Shown here: positions 8,864 through 15,936 of the stretch, in pieces
Position numbering within the stretch: the first letter of the stretch is position 1
How the letters are laid out: the number at the start of each line of letters is the position of its first letter
NCBI GenBank assembly: GCA_020686985.1
Contig: JAJEPU010000004.1
Location: 59,466-123,465, forward strand
Direction of reading: 5' to 3'
Length of the DNA: 64,000 nucleotides
From: Brotaphodocola catenula
GTDB taxonomy: Bacteria > Bacillota > Clostridia > Lachnospirales > Lachnospiraceae
Made by a program: the position numbers and the translations under genes
The notes under the pieces: generated by a model
Seen by the model: only the letters and a program-made list of their open reading frames with translations
Told to the model about the DNA's origin: nothing
Database searches by the model: none

Positions 8864-10246
8864 ATGCAAAAGAAGACGGCCAAATCTTATGAGATTGACA
8901 TGTGCAACGGTCCGATCTTCGGAAAACTGGTTTTGTTTGCAGTTCCGCTGATTTTGTCCGGTTTGCTTCAGTTGTTATTTAATGCGGCAGATATTGTCGT
9001 GGTGGGACGGTTTGCAGGCAAGGAGTCGATGGCGGCAGTTGGATCGACGACATCGTTGATCAATCTGATGGTCAATTTATTTATCGGCTTGTCAGTCGGT
9101 GCGAATGTACTTGCAGGCAGGTATTACGGAGCAAAAAAATTTGAGGATCTTCAGGAGACGGTTCACACATCCGTGATTCTTGCGGTTGGTGGAGGACTTC
9201 TGCTGATCTTTGCAGGAGAGACGTTTGCCTCCCCGCTTCTGACGATGATGGGAACACCGGATGACGTAAAACCGTTGTCGGATCTCTATCTTCAGATTTA
9301 TTTCCTTGGAATGCCGGGAACTTTGCTGTACAACTTCGGAAGTGCGATTTTGAGGGCAGCGGGAGACACGAGGCGACCGCTTTATTTCCTGTTGACCGCA
9401 GGTGTGATCAATGCGGTTCTCAATCTCATTTTTGTGATTGGATTTCAGATGGGCGTGGCAGGTGTTGCGACGGCAACGGTGATTTCTCAGTATATTTCCG
9501 CCGGACTCATTGTTCAGTGTCTGGTTCGCTCGGAAGCTCCGTATCGCCTGAGATTGCGCGAACTTCGCCTTGTTCCGGAGAAGCTGTTCTCGATCATCAA
9601 GATCGGTTTTCCGGCAGGCATGCAGGGCGCAATCTTCTCGATTTCCAACGTTTTGATCCAGTCTTCCGTGAACTCCTTCGGTTCTGTGGCAATGGCGGGA
9701 AGTACCGCCTCCGCAAATATTGAGGGCTTTGTCTACACCTCGATGAATGCGATTTATCAGACGGCGCTGAGCTTTACGAGCCAGAATTTCGGAGCGGGAA
9801 AATACAACAGAATGACGAAGATTCTTTGTTACTGTCTTGGAATTGTGGTCTTCGTCGGAATTGTGATGGGAGACGGAGCTGTTTTCTTCGGTCGTCAGCT
9901 CCTTGAAATTTATTCTTCGGATCAGGATGTCATTGGCTATGGCGTTGCGCGCCTTCAGATTATCTGTGGAACGTATTTTCTGTGCGGAATCATGGATACG
10001 ATGGTCGGAGCACTCCGCGGAATCGGTTACTCCGTCATTCCGATGTTTGTCTCTCTGACGGGCGCGTGCCTGTTCCGTGTGATCTGGATCTACACGGTCT
10101 TTGCGGGACATCGGACACTTGAGACGCTTTATCTCTCGTATCCGGTATCCTGGATCATTACATTCAGCGCTCATGTGATCTGCTATTTGCTGATTCGCCG
10201 GAGTATGGCAAAAAAGCGCACAGAGAGCGAGCAGAATAGACGGTGA
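8864..10246 (+). CDS. MATE family multidrug/metabolite exporter
   Basis: This 460-residue polytopic protein has the twelve-helix, two-bundle layout of MATE antiporters. Family landmarks are the opening GPIFGKLVLFAVPLILSGLL, ADIVVVGRFAG in helix 2, GANVLAGRYYGAKK after it, and LRAAGDTRRPLYFLL. The second half repeats the pattern with SANIEGFVYTSMNAIYQTAL and SQNFGAGKYNRM. I chose ATG 8864 because GGGAGGAAAAG lies immediately upstream; the ATG at 8846 overlaps that ribosome site. The last 64 bp overlap, tail to tail, the minus-strand gene ending at 10183. Substrate cannot be deduced. Confidence 0.9.
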   Translation: MQKKTAKSYEIDMCNGPIFGKLVLFAVPLILSGLLQLLFNAADIVVVGRFAGKESMAAVGSTTSLINLMVNLFIGLSVGANVLAGRYYGAKKFEDLQETVHTSVILAVGGGLLLIFAGETFASPLLTMMGTPDDVKPLSDLYLQIYFLGMPGTLLYNFGSAILRAAGDTRRPLYFLLTAGVINAVLNLIFVIGFQMGVAGVATATVISQYISAGLIVQCLVRSEAPYRLRLRELRLVPEKLFSIIKIGFPAGMQGAIFSISNVLIQSSVNSFGSVAMAGSTASANIEGFVYTSMNAIYQTALSFTSQNFGAGKYNRMTKILCYCLGIVVFVGIVMGDGAVFFGRQLLEIYSSDQDVIGYGVARLQIICGTYFLCGIMDTMVGALRGIGYSVIPMFVSLTGACLFRVIWIYTVFAGHRTLETLYLSYPVSWIITFSAHVICYLLIRRSMAKKRTESEQNRR

Positions 10247-10893
10247 ATCACTCCACTTCCGATGCAGATCGTCAGAAGATAGAGCAGATTTGCAGGCTCG
10301 ATGCCAAATTTCAGAGCGAGATCGTGGAACACAATCTGAGTCGTCGGATAGTAGGGGGAGATGTAAAACATATCTGCCTCCCCGTGTCCGGGCGCAAAGA
10401 TGTTGATCAGAGTCGCAATCAGACAGCTGAGCGCAAAGAGTGGAAGGGTGCGCAGAAAACCGCGCCGGGAGAGATCGGATTTTCCATTTAAAAAGATCCA
10501 GATCCCGATCAGGATCAGCAGGATGTGCCAGACGTACCCGTGCAGAGTCAGTGTCCAGTGAATTCCGCGAAATCCATCCGGGACGGCGAGCGCCGCAATC
10601 CCTCCGAGCAGGTTGAAATCCTGCATAAAGGTTGCAATTGATGTCTTGAGTGTTCTGTTTTTCAAAAACGGAAAAATCAGGCACAGATACATCGGGAGAC
10701 TGCACAGCTGAAACGGGAAAAACCACCAGTTGTAATGCTCGTGATAGATTGCCACATACAAAAAAATCTGTTTGTAGATCTCGCAGACCGCAAGGAAGAC
10801 CCCGCAGAAAAACAGAACGCGATCGGACTGCCTTTCGGAGAGTGAAGATCGAAATGAAAATGATAATGATGAAAAAGAAAAATGTTTGTCCAT
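10183..10893 (-). CDS. YwaF/TMEM164-like integral membrane protein
   Basis: This 236-residue, very hydrophobic protein has about six or seven transmembrane helices. Its characteristic segment EHYNWWFFPFQLCSLPMYL and the later GYVWHILLILIGIWIF resemble the YwaF (TIGR02206, TMEM164-like) family, whose function in bacteria is unknown. The N-terminus is Ser/Phe-rich. The only start in frame is ATG 10893, which lies just 9-10 bases after a very good extended -10 box, leaving almost no leader. The 3' end overlaps the MATE gene by 64 bp in the convergent sense. Confidence 0.7.
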   Translation of the reverse strand: MDKHFSFSSLSFSFRSSLSERQSDRVLFFCGVFLAVCEIYKQIFLYVAIYHEHYNWWFFPFQLCSLPMYLCLIFPFLKNRTLKTSIATFMQDFNLLGGIAALAVPDGFRGIHWTLTLHGYVWHILLILIGIWIFLNGKSDLSRRGFLRTLPLFALSCLIATLINIFAPGHGEADMFYISPYYPTTQIVFHDLALKFGIEPANLLYLLTICIGSGVIHRLFCSLSVRFFAILRRISK

Positions 10894-10902
10894 AATGCCA
10901 TC

Positions 10903-10931
10903 AGTATAGCACGCCAGGAGGAGCAGGACAA
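10903..10931 (-). promoter_or_regulatory. Promoter giving a near-leaderless mRNA
   Basis: On the minus strand TTGTCC (10926-10931), exactly 17 bp, then TATACT (10903-10908) preceded by TGC, an extended -10. A start 6-7 bases downstream falls near 10896, three or four bases before the ATG of the YwaF-like gene. Confidence 0.75.
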
Positions 10932-11101
10932 GTCAGAAAATGGAATCATACAGGGAAAGAAATACAGAAAAGAGATACAGAAAAAAAGAGATAAAAAAGA
11001 AATTATAGAAAAAAGAGATAGAGAGATAGAGATACGGAAACGAAAGAGATACAAAAAAGAAATAGAGAAAAAAATAGAGAAAAGAAAGGGACAAAGAAGA
11101 C
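10932..11101 (+). repeat. Purine-rich degenerate repeat spacer
   Basis: On the plus strand this is almost pure A/G with recurring units such as AAAGAGATA and GAGATAGAGATA. It gives open frames of Lys, Arg, Glu and Ile on both strands, which I treat as spurious. It forms the leader of the ThyX-like/folA pair. Confidence 0.6.
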
Positions 11102-11737
11102 ATGTTAAAGTGTGAGAGAACAAGCGTGATGAATCTGGAAAATGCAATGCGCGGAGCGCGCAATCCAATGAACAGCTGGGCGCGGATGGACAGTGCCTAC
11201 GATGAGGATGGCAACTACGTACTCGGTCCGAATGATCTCGATCTGGCAAGACGCTTGAGAAAGGCGGGAAGCGATCATCGCAAGTTTGTGCGCCAGATTT
11301 TTGTCTCCGTTGATGTGACAGCGCCGATGTACTGGTGGAAGGAGTATGACACCTATAAAGTGGCAACTGTCGCAAATTCGACGAGCACGATGCACAAGAT
11401 CCATGCAAAACCGTTTGAACTCGATGATTTCAGCCATGATCACATGACGGAGAAGACGCTGAAATTCATGGAGACAGTGGTTGCACAGTTGGAGTCGATC
11501 CGCCTGAAATACATGCAGGAGGGAAAAAACAAGGAAGACTGGTATGACATGATTCAGCTTCTTCCGTCCAGCTACAACCAGATGCGCACCTGCACGATGA
11601 ACTACGAGACGCTGATCAACATTTATTTTGCGAGACGTAATCACAAACTTCAGGAGTGGCATACATTCTGTGACTGGATTCTGTCACTGCCTTATGCGAA
11701 GGAGCTGATTGTAGCCGAGGAGGAGACGAAGGAATGA
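11102..11737 (+). CDS. Divergent ThyX-like (flavin-dependent thymidylate synthase fold) protein
   Basis: This 211-residue protein overlaps folA by 4 bp (ATGA). Set against ThyX as I remember the Thermotoga protein, three blocks line up: the strand ending in an AP turn (FVSVDVTAPMYWWKEYDTYK), the helix opening with LLPSSYNQMRTCTMN, and the substrate-binding helix region LINIYFARRNHKLQEWHTF. The hallmark RHR-x7-S of true ThyX is replaced by TYK-x7-T. It is therefore either a diverged enzyme or a non-catalytic relative. Coupling to dihydrofolate reductase supports a folate or thymidylate role. The start is uncertain: ATG 11102 or ATG 11129, neither with a strong ribosome site. Confidence 0.65.
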   Translation: MLKCERTSVMNLENAMRGARNPMNSWARMDSAYDEDGNYVLGPNDLDLARRLRKAGSDHRKFVRQIFVSVDVTAPMYWWKEYDTYKVATVANSTSTMHKIHAKPFELDDFSHDHMTEKTLKFMETVVAQLESIRLKYMQEGKNKEDWYDMIQLLPSSYNQMRTCTMNYETLINIYFARRNHKLQEWHTFCDWILSLPYAKELIVAEEETKE

Positions 11738-12225
11738 GATTGATATCAGCAGTGGATCGCCACTGGGCGATCGGAAATCAGGGAAAACTTCTCGTGAGCA
11801 TTCCTCAGGATCAGAAACGATTCCGCGATCAGACGATCGGCGGTGCGATCATCATGGGAAGAAAGACGTTTGAGAGTCTGCCCGGACAACAGCCCCTCTA
11901 TGGAAGAATGAATGTGATTCTGACAAACAACAAGGATTACAAGGTGAAAAATGCAGTTGTCTGTCACAGCGTCGAGGAGGCACTTGAGGCAGTCAAAGAT
12001 GTTCCGGAAAATCAGGTGAGCGTGATCGGCGGGGAGAGTATTTACCGGCAGTTTCTTCCGTACTGCACCGAGGCGGATGTGACCTGGATTGATTTCACTT
12101 ATTCAGCAGATACATTTTTGCCAAAACTCGAGGAGGCGAACGGATGGAAGCTCGTCTCAGAGAGCGATGAGCAGACCTATTTTGACCTCTGCTATACCTA
12201 TCGCCTTTACCGGAGAGAAAAATAA
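11734..12225 (+). CDS. folA: Dihydrofolate reductase
   Basis: NADPH-dependent reduction of dihydrofolate to tetrahydrofolate in the cytoplasm. The 163-residue length is typical. Motifs are the N-terminal strand with HWAIGNQGKLL, the acidic active-site segment SIPQDQKRF (Asp26), IIMGRKTFESLP for cofactor binding, NVILTNN, and the conserved VIGGESIYRQFLP glycine pair. It starts inside the stop of the ThyX-like gene (ATGA), so the pair is one translational unit. No terminator follows within the roughly 50 bp before the next regulatory region. Confidence 0.96.
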   Translation: MRLISAVDRHWAIGNQGKLLVSIPQDQKRFRDQTIGGAIIMGRKTFESLPGQQPLYGRMNVILTNNKDYKVKNAVVCHSVEEALEAVKDVPENQVSVIGGESIYRQFLPYCTEADVTWIDFTYSADTFLPKLEEANGWKLVSESDEQTYFDLCYTYRLYRREK

Positions 12226-12281
12226 AAGATCTGAGCGTATAATGAATTTTGTAAAAAATATTTTCAGAAAAAACGCAATAG

Positions 12282-12299
12282 TTGCTAAAATTTTAACAA
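12282..12299. promoter_or_regulatory. Rex-type redox operator
   Basis: TTGCTAAAATTTTAACAA matches the clostridial Rex consensus TTGTTAA-N4-TTAACAA at every defined position but one. Rex senses the NADH/NAD+ ratio and represses fermentation and redox genes when NADH is low. The site lies about 100 bp before the nfnA start, just upstream of the likely -35 box. Assignment rests on consensus match and on the redox function of the target. Confidence 0.75.
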
Positions 12300-12314
12300 A
12301 AACAGCCTCGGCTA

Positions 12315-12343
12315 TTGTGTCAACTCGTGTTTAGTGATAAAAT
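12315..12343 (+). promoter_or_regulatory. Promoter of nfnAB
   Basis: TTGTGT (12315-12320), 17 bp, TAAAAT (12338-12343). A second -10-like GATAAT follows a few bases later. Confidence 0.55.
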
Positions 12344-12400
12344 GATAATACTTGAGATGTAAGATGTGTCAGCAAGATACAAATAGCAGGAGGTTGAAGA

Positions 12401-13282
12401 ATGTATAAGATATTGAAAGCAGAGAAGCTGGCGGAGAAGATTTACCTGATGGATGTGGAAGCACCGCGGGTAGCCAGATCCTGCCAGCCTGGTGAGTTCG
12501 TGATCGTGAAGATGGATGAGAAGGGTGAGAGAATCCCGCTGACCATCTGCGACTTTGACCGGGAAGCAGGCATCCTTACAATCGTATTTCAGGTTGTGGG
12601 AGCATCTACTTACAAGATGTCCAAACTTCAGGCAGGAGATTCCTTTGAGGATGTGGTCGGACCTTTAGGACAGCCGTCTGAGTTTGTGAAGGAAGATCTG
12701 GAAGAGGTAAAAGACCGGAAGTATCTGTTCGTTGCGGGCGGTGTTGGTACGGCTCCGGTTTATCCTCAGGTAAAATGGATGCATGAGCATGGCATCGATG
12801 TGGATGTCATTGTGGGTGCAAAGAACAAAGAACTCCTGATTCTGGAAGATATGATGAAGGAAGTTGCCGGCAATCTTTACATTACAACCGATGATGGCTC
12901 TTATGTGAGAAAAGGAATGGTAACGGATGTGATCAAGGATCTGGTTGAGACACAGGGAAATCACTACGATGTCTGCGTTGCAATCGGACCGATGATCATG
13001 ATGAAATTTGTATGCAAACTGACAAAGGAACTGAATATTCCGACGATCGTCAGCATGAACCCGATCATGGTAGATGGAACTGGCATGTGCGGAGCCTGCC
13101 GTCTGACTGTGGGTGATGAGGTCAAGTTCGCATGTGTAGACGGACCGGAGTTTGACGGTCATCTGGTGAACTTTGATGAGGCGATGAAGCGCCAGCAGAT
13201 GTACAGAACCGAGGAGGGACGCGCTATGCTCAAAGTGCAGGAAGGCGATACCCATCACGGTGGCTGTGGAAACTGCAACTAA
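12401..13282 (+). CDS. nfnA: NADH-dependent ferredoxin:NADP oxidoreductase, small subunit (NfnA-like)
   Basis: This 293-residue FAD and [2Fe-2S] protein is of the ferredoxin-NADP reductase/SudB/PyrK type. It has a beta-barrel FAD domain (ERIPLTICDFD), an NAD-binding domain (YLFVAGGVGTAPVYPQVKWM), and a C-terminal cluster motif (GMCGACRLTVGDEVKFACVD). With the downstream GltD-like subunit it matches NfnAB, which couples NADPH, NADH and ferredoxin by electron bifurcation. The same gene pair is also annotated as sulfide dehydrogenase SudBA, so the electron route is inferred. The AGGAGGTTGAAGA site before ATG 12401 is strong. A Rex-type operator lies upstream. Confidence 0.9.
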   Translation: MYKILKAEKLAEKIYLMDVEAPRVARSCQPGEFVIVKMDEKGERIPLTICDFDREAGILTIVFQVVGASTYKMSKLQAGDSFEDVVGPLGQPSEFVKEDLEEVKDRKYLFVAGGVGTAPVYPQVKWMHEHGIDVDVIVGAKNKELLILEDMMKEVAGNLYITTDDGSYVRKGMVTDVIKDLVETQGNHYDVCVAIGPMIMMKFVCKLTKELNIPTIVSMNPIMVDGTGMCGACRLTVGDEVKFACVDGPEFDGHLVNFDEAMKRQQMYRTEEGRAMLKVQEGDTHHGGCGNCN

Positions 13283-13328
13283 CCAAAACGGGAACAGACA
13301 GAGTTACAGAATGGATCGGAGGACAAGT

Positions 13329-14726
13329 ATGGACGTTTTAAAGAAAGTTCCTGTTAGAGAGCAGGATGCGAAAGTGCGAGCAACAAATTTTGAAGAGGTT
13401 TGTTACGGATATAATGTGGATGAGGCAATCGAGGAGGCTACCCGCTGCTTAAAGTGTAAGAAGCCACACTGCGTAGACGGATGCCCGGTTTCGATCAACA
13501 TTCCGGGATTCATCGCAAAGGTACAGGAGGGAGACTACGAGGGAGCAGCAAATGTGATCGCAGAGTCTTCCGCACTTCCGGCAGTCTGTGGACGTGTGTG
13601 CCCACAGGAGAGCCAGTGTGAGGGCAAGTGTGTTCGCGGTATCAAGGGTGAGCCGATCTCCATCGGTAAACTGGAGCGTTTTGTAGCTGACTGGTCGAGA
13701 GAGCATGGCTTCGTTCCGAAGGCACCGGAGGAGAAGAATGGCATCAAAGTTGCAGTAGTCGGTTCCGGTCCGTCCGGTCTGACCTGTGCAGGTGATCTCG
13801 CAAAGTTTGGTTACGATGTGACGATCTTTGAGGCACTTCATGAGCCGGGCGGAGTACTGACTTACGGTATTCCGGAGTTCCGTCTTCCGAAGTCCACGGT
13901 TGTCCGCAGTGAGGTGGAGAACGTAAAGAAACTCGGTGTTAAGATTGAGACCGATGTCGTGATCGGAAAATCTGTGACGATCGACGAGCTGATGGATGAG
14001 GAAGGCTTTGAGGCAGTCTTCATCGGTTCTGGTGCAGGACTTCCGCGTTTCATGGGAATCCCGGGTGAGAATGCAAACGGAGTCTTCTCTGCGAATGAGT
14101 ACCTGACGAGAAACAACCTGATGAAGGCATTCCGCGACGATTACGATACCCCGATTGTTGCAGGAAAGAAAGTTGCCGTTGTCGGCGGTGGAAACGTAGC
14201 AATGGATGCTGCCCGTACCGCTCTGCGTCTCGGCGCTGAGGTTCATATCGTATACCGTCGTAGTGAGGCTGAGCTTCCGGCGCGAGCTGAGGAAGTTCAC
14301 CACGCAAAAGAAGAGGGCATCATCTTCGATCTGCTGACGAATCCGGTTGAGATCCTGACGGATGAGAACGACTGGGTAAAGGGCATCAAAGTGATCAAGA
14401 TGGAGCTTGGCGAGCCGGATGCATCCGGCAGACGTCGTCCGGTTGAGGTTCCGGGATCTGAGTATGTGATGGATGTGGACACGGTTATCATGTCACTCGG
14501 TACTTCCCCGAACCCGCTGATCTCTAATACGACAGAGGGTCTTGAGATCAACAAGCGTCGCTGTATCGTTGCTGAGCCGGAGAATGGTCAGACTTCCCGC
14601 GAGGGCGTATTTGCAGGTGGAGATGCCGTTACCGGAGCTGCTACCGTTATCCTTGCAATGGAAGCTGGAAGGCACGGCGCAAAGGGTATTCACGAGTACC
14701 TGACCAAGAAGCACCAGAATGCATAA
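13329..14726 (+). CDS. nfnB: NADPH-dependent oxidoreductase, GltD/NfnB large subunit
   Basis: This 465-residue flavoprotein resembles the glutamate synthase small subunit. The N-terminal domain carries two Cys groups for [4Fe-4S] clusters (CLKCKKPHCVDGCPVSI and CGRVCPQESQCEGKCV). Next come an FAD Rossmann motif (VAVVGSGPSGLTCAGDLAKF) and an NADPH Rossmann motif (VAVVGGGNVAMDAARTALRL), then EGVFAGGDAVTGAATVI. It pairs with nfnA 46 bp upstream. ATG 13329 is preferred because GGAGGACAAGT precedes it and relatives begin MDVLKKVPVREQD; the frame is open back to 13260. No glutamine amidotransferase GltB subunit is nearby, which favours Nfn over glutamate synthase. Confidence 0.9.
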   Translation: MDVLKKVPVREQDAKVRATNFEEVCYGYNVDEAIEEATRCLKCKKPHCVDGCPVSINIPGFIAKVQEGDYEGAANVIAESSALPAVCGRVCPQESQCEGKCVRGIKGEPISIGKLERFVADWSREHGFVPKAPEEKNGIKVAVVGSGPSGLTCAGDLAKFGYDVTIFEALHEPGGVLTYGIPEFRLPKSTVVRSEVENVKKLGVKIETDVVIGKSVTIDELMDEEGFEAVFIGSGAGLPRFMGIPGENANGVFSANEYLTRNNLMKAFRDDYDTPIVAGKKVAVVGGGNVAMDAARTALRLGAEVHIVYRRSEAELPARAEEVHHAKEEGIIFDLLTNPVEILTDENDWVKGIKVIKMELGEPDASGRRRPVEVPGSEYVMDVDTVIMSLGTSPNPLISNTTEGLEINKRRCIVAEPENGQTSREGVFAGGDAVTGAATVILAMEAGRHGAKGIHEYLTKKHQNA

Positions 14727-14786
14727 GCAAAGCAAACGAGTATTTGCGATAAAATGCGATCATCGACTTGAAGATGGCAGCCATAT

Positions 14787-14861
14787 AAAGTGCGGGAACA
14801 CAAAGTGTAATAACACAAAATGCGATAACATAAAGTGTGATAATACAAAATGTGGAAACGT
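14787..14861. repeat. Five 15-bp direct repeats
   Basis: Five head-to-tail units follow the pattern AAARTGYGRTAAYAC, with two or three differences between units. Decayed further copies run to about 14885. They lie between the nfnB stop and its terminator. A 76-codon open frame through them (ending 14949) looks accidental, with Lys-Cys-Asn repeats. Confidence 0.85.
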
Positions 14862-14889
14862 GCGATTAAATGTGATAATCAAACGTGAT

Positions 14890-14940
14890 AAAAAGCAGGA
14901 GCAGGATCATGGAGACATGACTTGGCTCCTGCTTTTTCTT
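14890..14940 (+). terminator. Terminator of the nfnAB unit
   Basis: AAAAAGCAGGAGC (14890-14902) pairs with GCTCCTGCTTTTT (14925-14937). An inner TCATG-GAGA-CATGA hairpin caps the stem, and a T-run follows. Confidence 0.85.
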
Positions 14941-15105
14941 GTTTCATAGGAAATTACGTCCTATGAAACAAAAAATGCTCCGCAGGGGTGCAAAGCGCCA
15001 GTGGCGCTTGTTATGCACCGACCGCAGTGGAACGAAGATGCGCACTCGGCGCAGGAGTAGATGGTTGCCGAAGCAACCGCGCCTCGGCGCAAGAATGTGC
15101 GAAAC
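14941..15105. repeat. Structured dispersed intergenic element, copy A
   Basis: This opens with a 10-bp inverted repeat (TTTCATAGGA at 14942-14951 and TCCTATGAAA at 14959-14968). The core at 14977-15047 matches 41547-41617 in 69 of 71 bases. Inside the core GGTGC/GCACC encloses an AGCGCCA-GT-GGCGCT hairpin. The distal part folds as GGCGC-GGTTGC-cgaa-GCAACC-GCGCC, enclosed by CGCAC/GTGCG. No credible ORF is present. It lies downstream of the nfnB terminator. Confidence 0.75.
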
Positions 15106-15211
15106 GTTCCCATAAGCATTGCTTTGATTTGGAAATAGTATCGACTTTATTTTTGAAAGATTTGGGAGTCTGGAGGGATTGCGGAGAAAAAAATCACAAA
15201 GTAGACACAGT

Positions 15212-15240
15212 TTGGACATGTTTTTTCTGTATTTTAAAAA
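15212..15240 (+). promoter_or_regulatory. Promoter of the small HTH gene
   Basis: TTGGAC (15212-15217), 17 bp, TAAAAA (15235-15240). The predicted start falls at the left edge of the palindrome at 15244-15285. Confidence 0.5.
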
Positions 15241-15243
15241 TGA

Positions 15244-15285
15244 TTGCAATGTATTGCTTGCAGATAAGCAAGTAATACATTGCAA
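15244..15285. promoter_or_regulatory. Long perfect palindrome, operator or leader hairpin
   Basis: TTGCAATGTATT (15244-15255) and AATACATTGCAA (15274-15285) are perfect 12-bp complements. CTTGC and GCAAG extend the stem inside. It sits at the predicted transcription start and ends 48 bp before the ATG of the HTH gene. That is the position of an autoregulatory operator; an RNA hairpin is the alternative. Confidence 0.65.
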
Positions 15286-15333
15286 GGAATAGAGACCCAA
15301 GAGATAGGCAATAAAGGAAGGCAGGAGATCCGA

Positions 15334-15615
15334 ATGAGTATTGACAAGATGATTCTGGACAGCTACGAGGAAACGAACTCGGTAAAAAAGGTGGAGAGGG
15401 AGACCGGATACAGCTGGTGCCGGATTGTGAAGACGTTAGCAACACACGGGATTGCGACGAGTGATTTGCATCGAAGAATCCTACATTTATATCAGATGGG
15501 AGTGACACGGGAGGAGATTGCCTTCAAGACGGGACTTGCGGTGCGGACGGTGGATGCCTATCTGCCGAGAAAGCGCGATGTGGTATACGGGGAAGCGGTT
15601 ACGGAGAATGCATAG
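15334..15615 (+). CDS. Small double helix-turn-helix DNA-binding protein
   Basis: This 93-residue protein has two HTH-like segments in tandem. The first (about residues 14-40) contains SVKKVERETGYSWCRIVKTL, reminiscent of resolvase or psq-type HTHs. The second (about 50-75) contains MGVTREEIAFKTGLAVRTVD, as in LuxR or sigma-70 region 4. There is no ligand or dimerisation domain. I chose ATG 15334 because GCAGGAGATCC lies just before it; the frame is open to 15280. It is preceded by a strong palindrome and followed by the FeS scaffold/GGGtGRT pair in the same direction, so it may be autoregulated or control those genes. Its family and targets are unknown to me. Confidence 0.75.
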   Translation: MSIDKMILDSYEETNSVKKVERETGYSWCRIVKTLATHGIATSDLHRRILHLYQMGVTREEIAFKTGLAVRTVDAYLPRKRDVVYGEAVTENA

Positions 15616-15936
15616 AGATGTCTAAAAAGCAGACAGCGCAGGAGGCAGAGAGATACAATCTCGGCGTAAGCAGATTGTTAGAAAAATGTCAATAAGCAAA
15701 AGTGTTGAAAAATTATCATTTTTGCCTTTGTTTTTCGTCAGGGGGTATTTTAGGGAAAATGGTAAAAAACACTGGACGAAATTGTCGTTTTATGAGAAAA
15801 TATGATCAAGTACGATGAGTAATAAAGAGACGGTTGTGTGGCGTCAGACTGCGGGGTCAAACAGAAGCGCAGTACCATACAGCGCGACCTTATGGCGCGT
15901 ACTTTATGAGATTACATAGTTGAAAGGAGTTTTGAC
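15616..15936 (+). other. Gene-free upstream region of the FeS scaffold gene
   Basis: This 321 bp stretch has no convincing ORF and is AT-rich at 15690-15815. TATGAT at 15808-15813 is the best -10-like sequence but has no clear -35 at the right distance. A long leader of about 115 bases with a GCGCGACC/GGCGCGT inverted repeat precedes a good GAAAGGAG ribosome site. Confidence 0.4.

Noticed and set aside
10882..11115. 77-codon Lys/Arg/Glu/Ile-rich frame
   Set aside because: It is a translation of the purine-rich repeat spacer, with no ribosome site and no conserved composition beyond the repeat.
13260..14726. Glutamate synthase small subunit (GltD)
   Set aside because: No gltB large subunit is adjacent, and pairing with a PyrK/SudB-like flavoprotein behind a Rex site fits NfnAB better.
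14787..14861. Possible CRISPR array
   Set aside because: Units are contiguous 15-mers without spacers, and no cas gene is present.
14719..14949. 76-codon frame with Lys-Cys-Asn repeats, considered as a small metal-binding protein
   Set aside because: Explained by the 15-bp direct repeats; it overlaps the nfnB stop and runs through the terminator.
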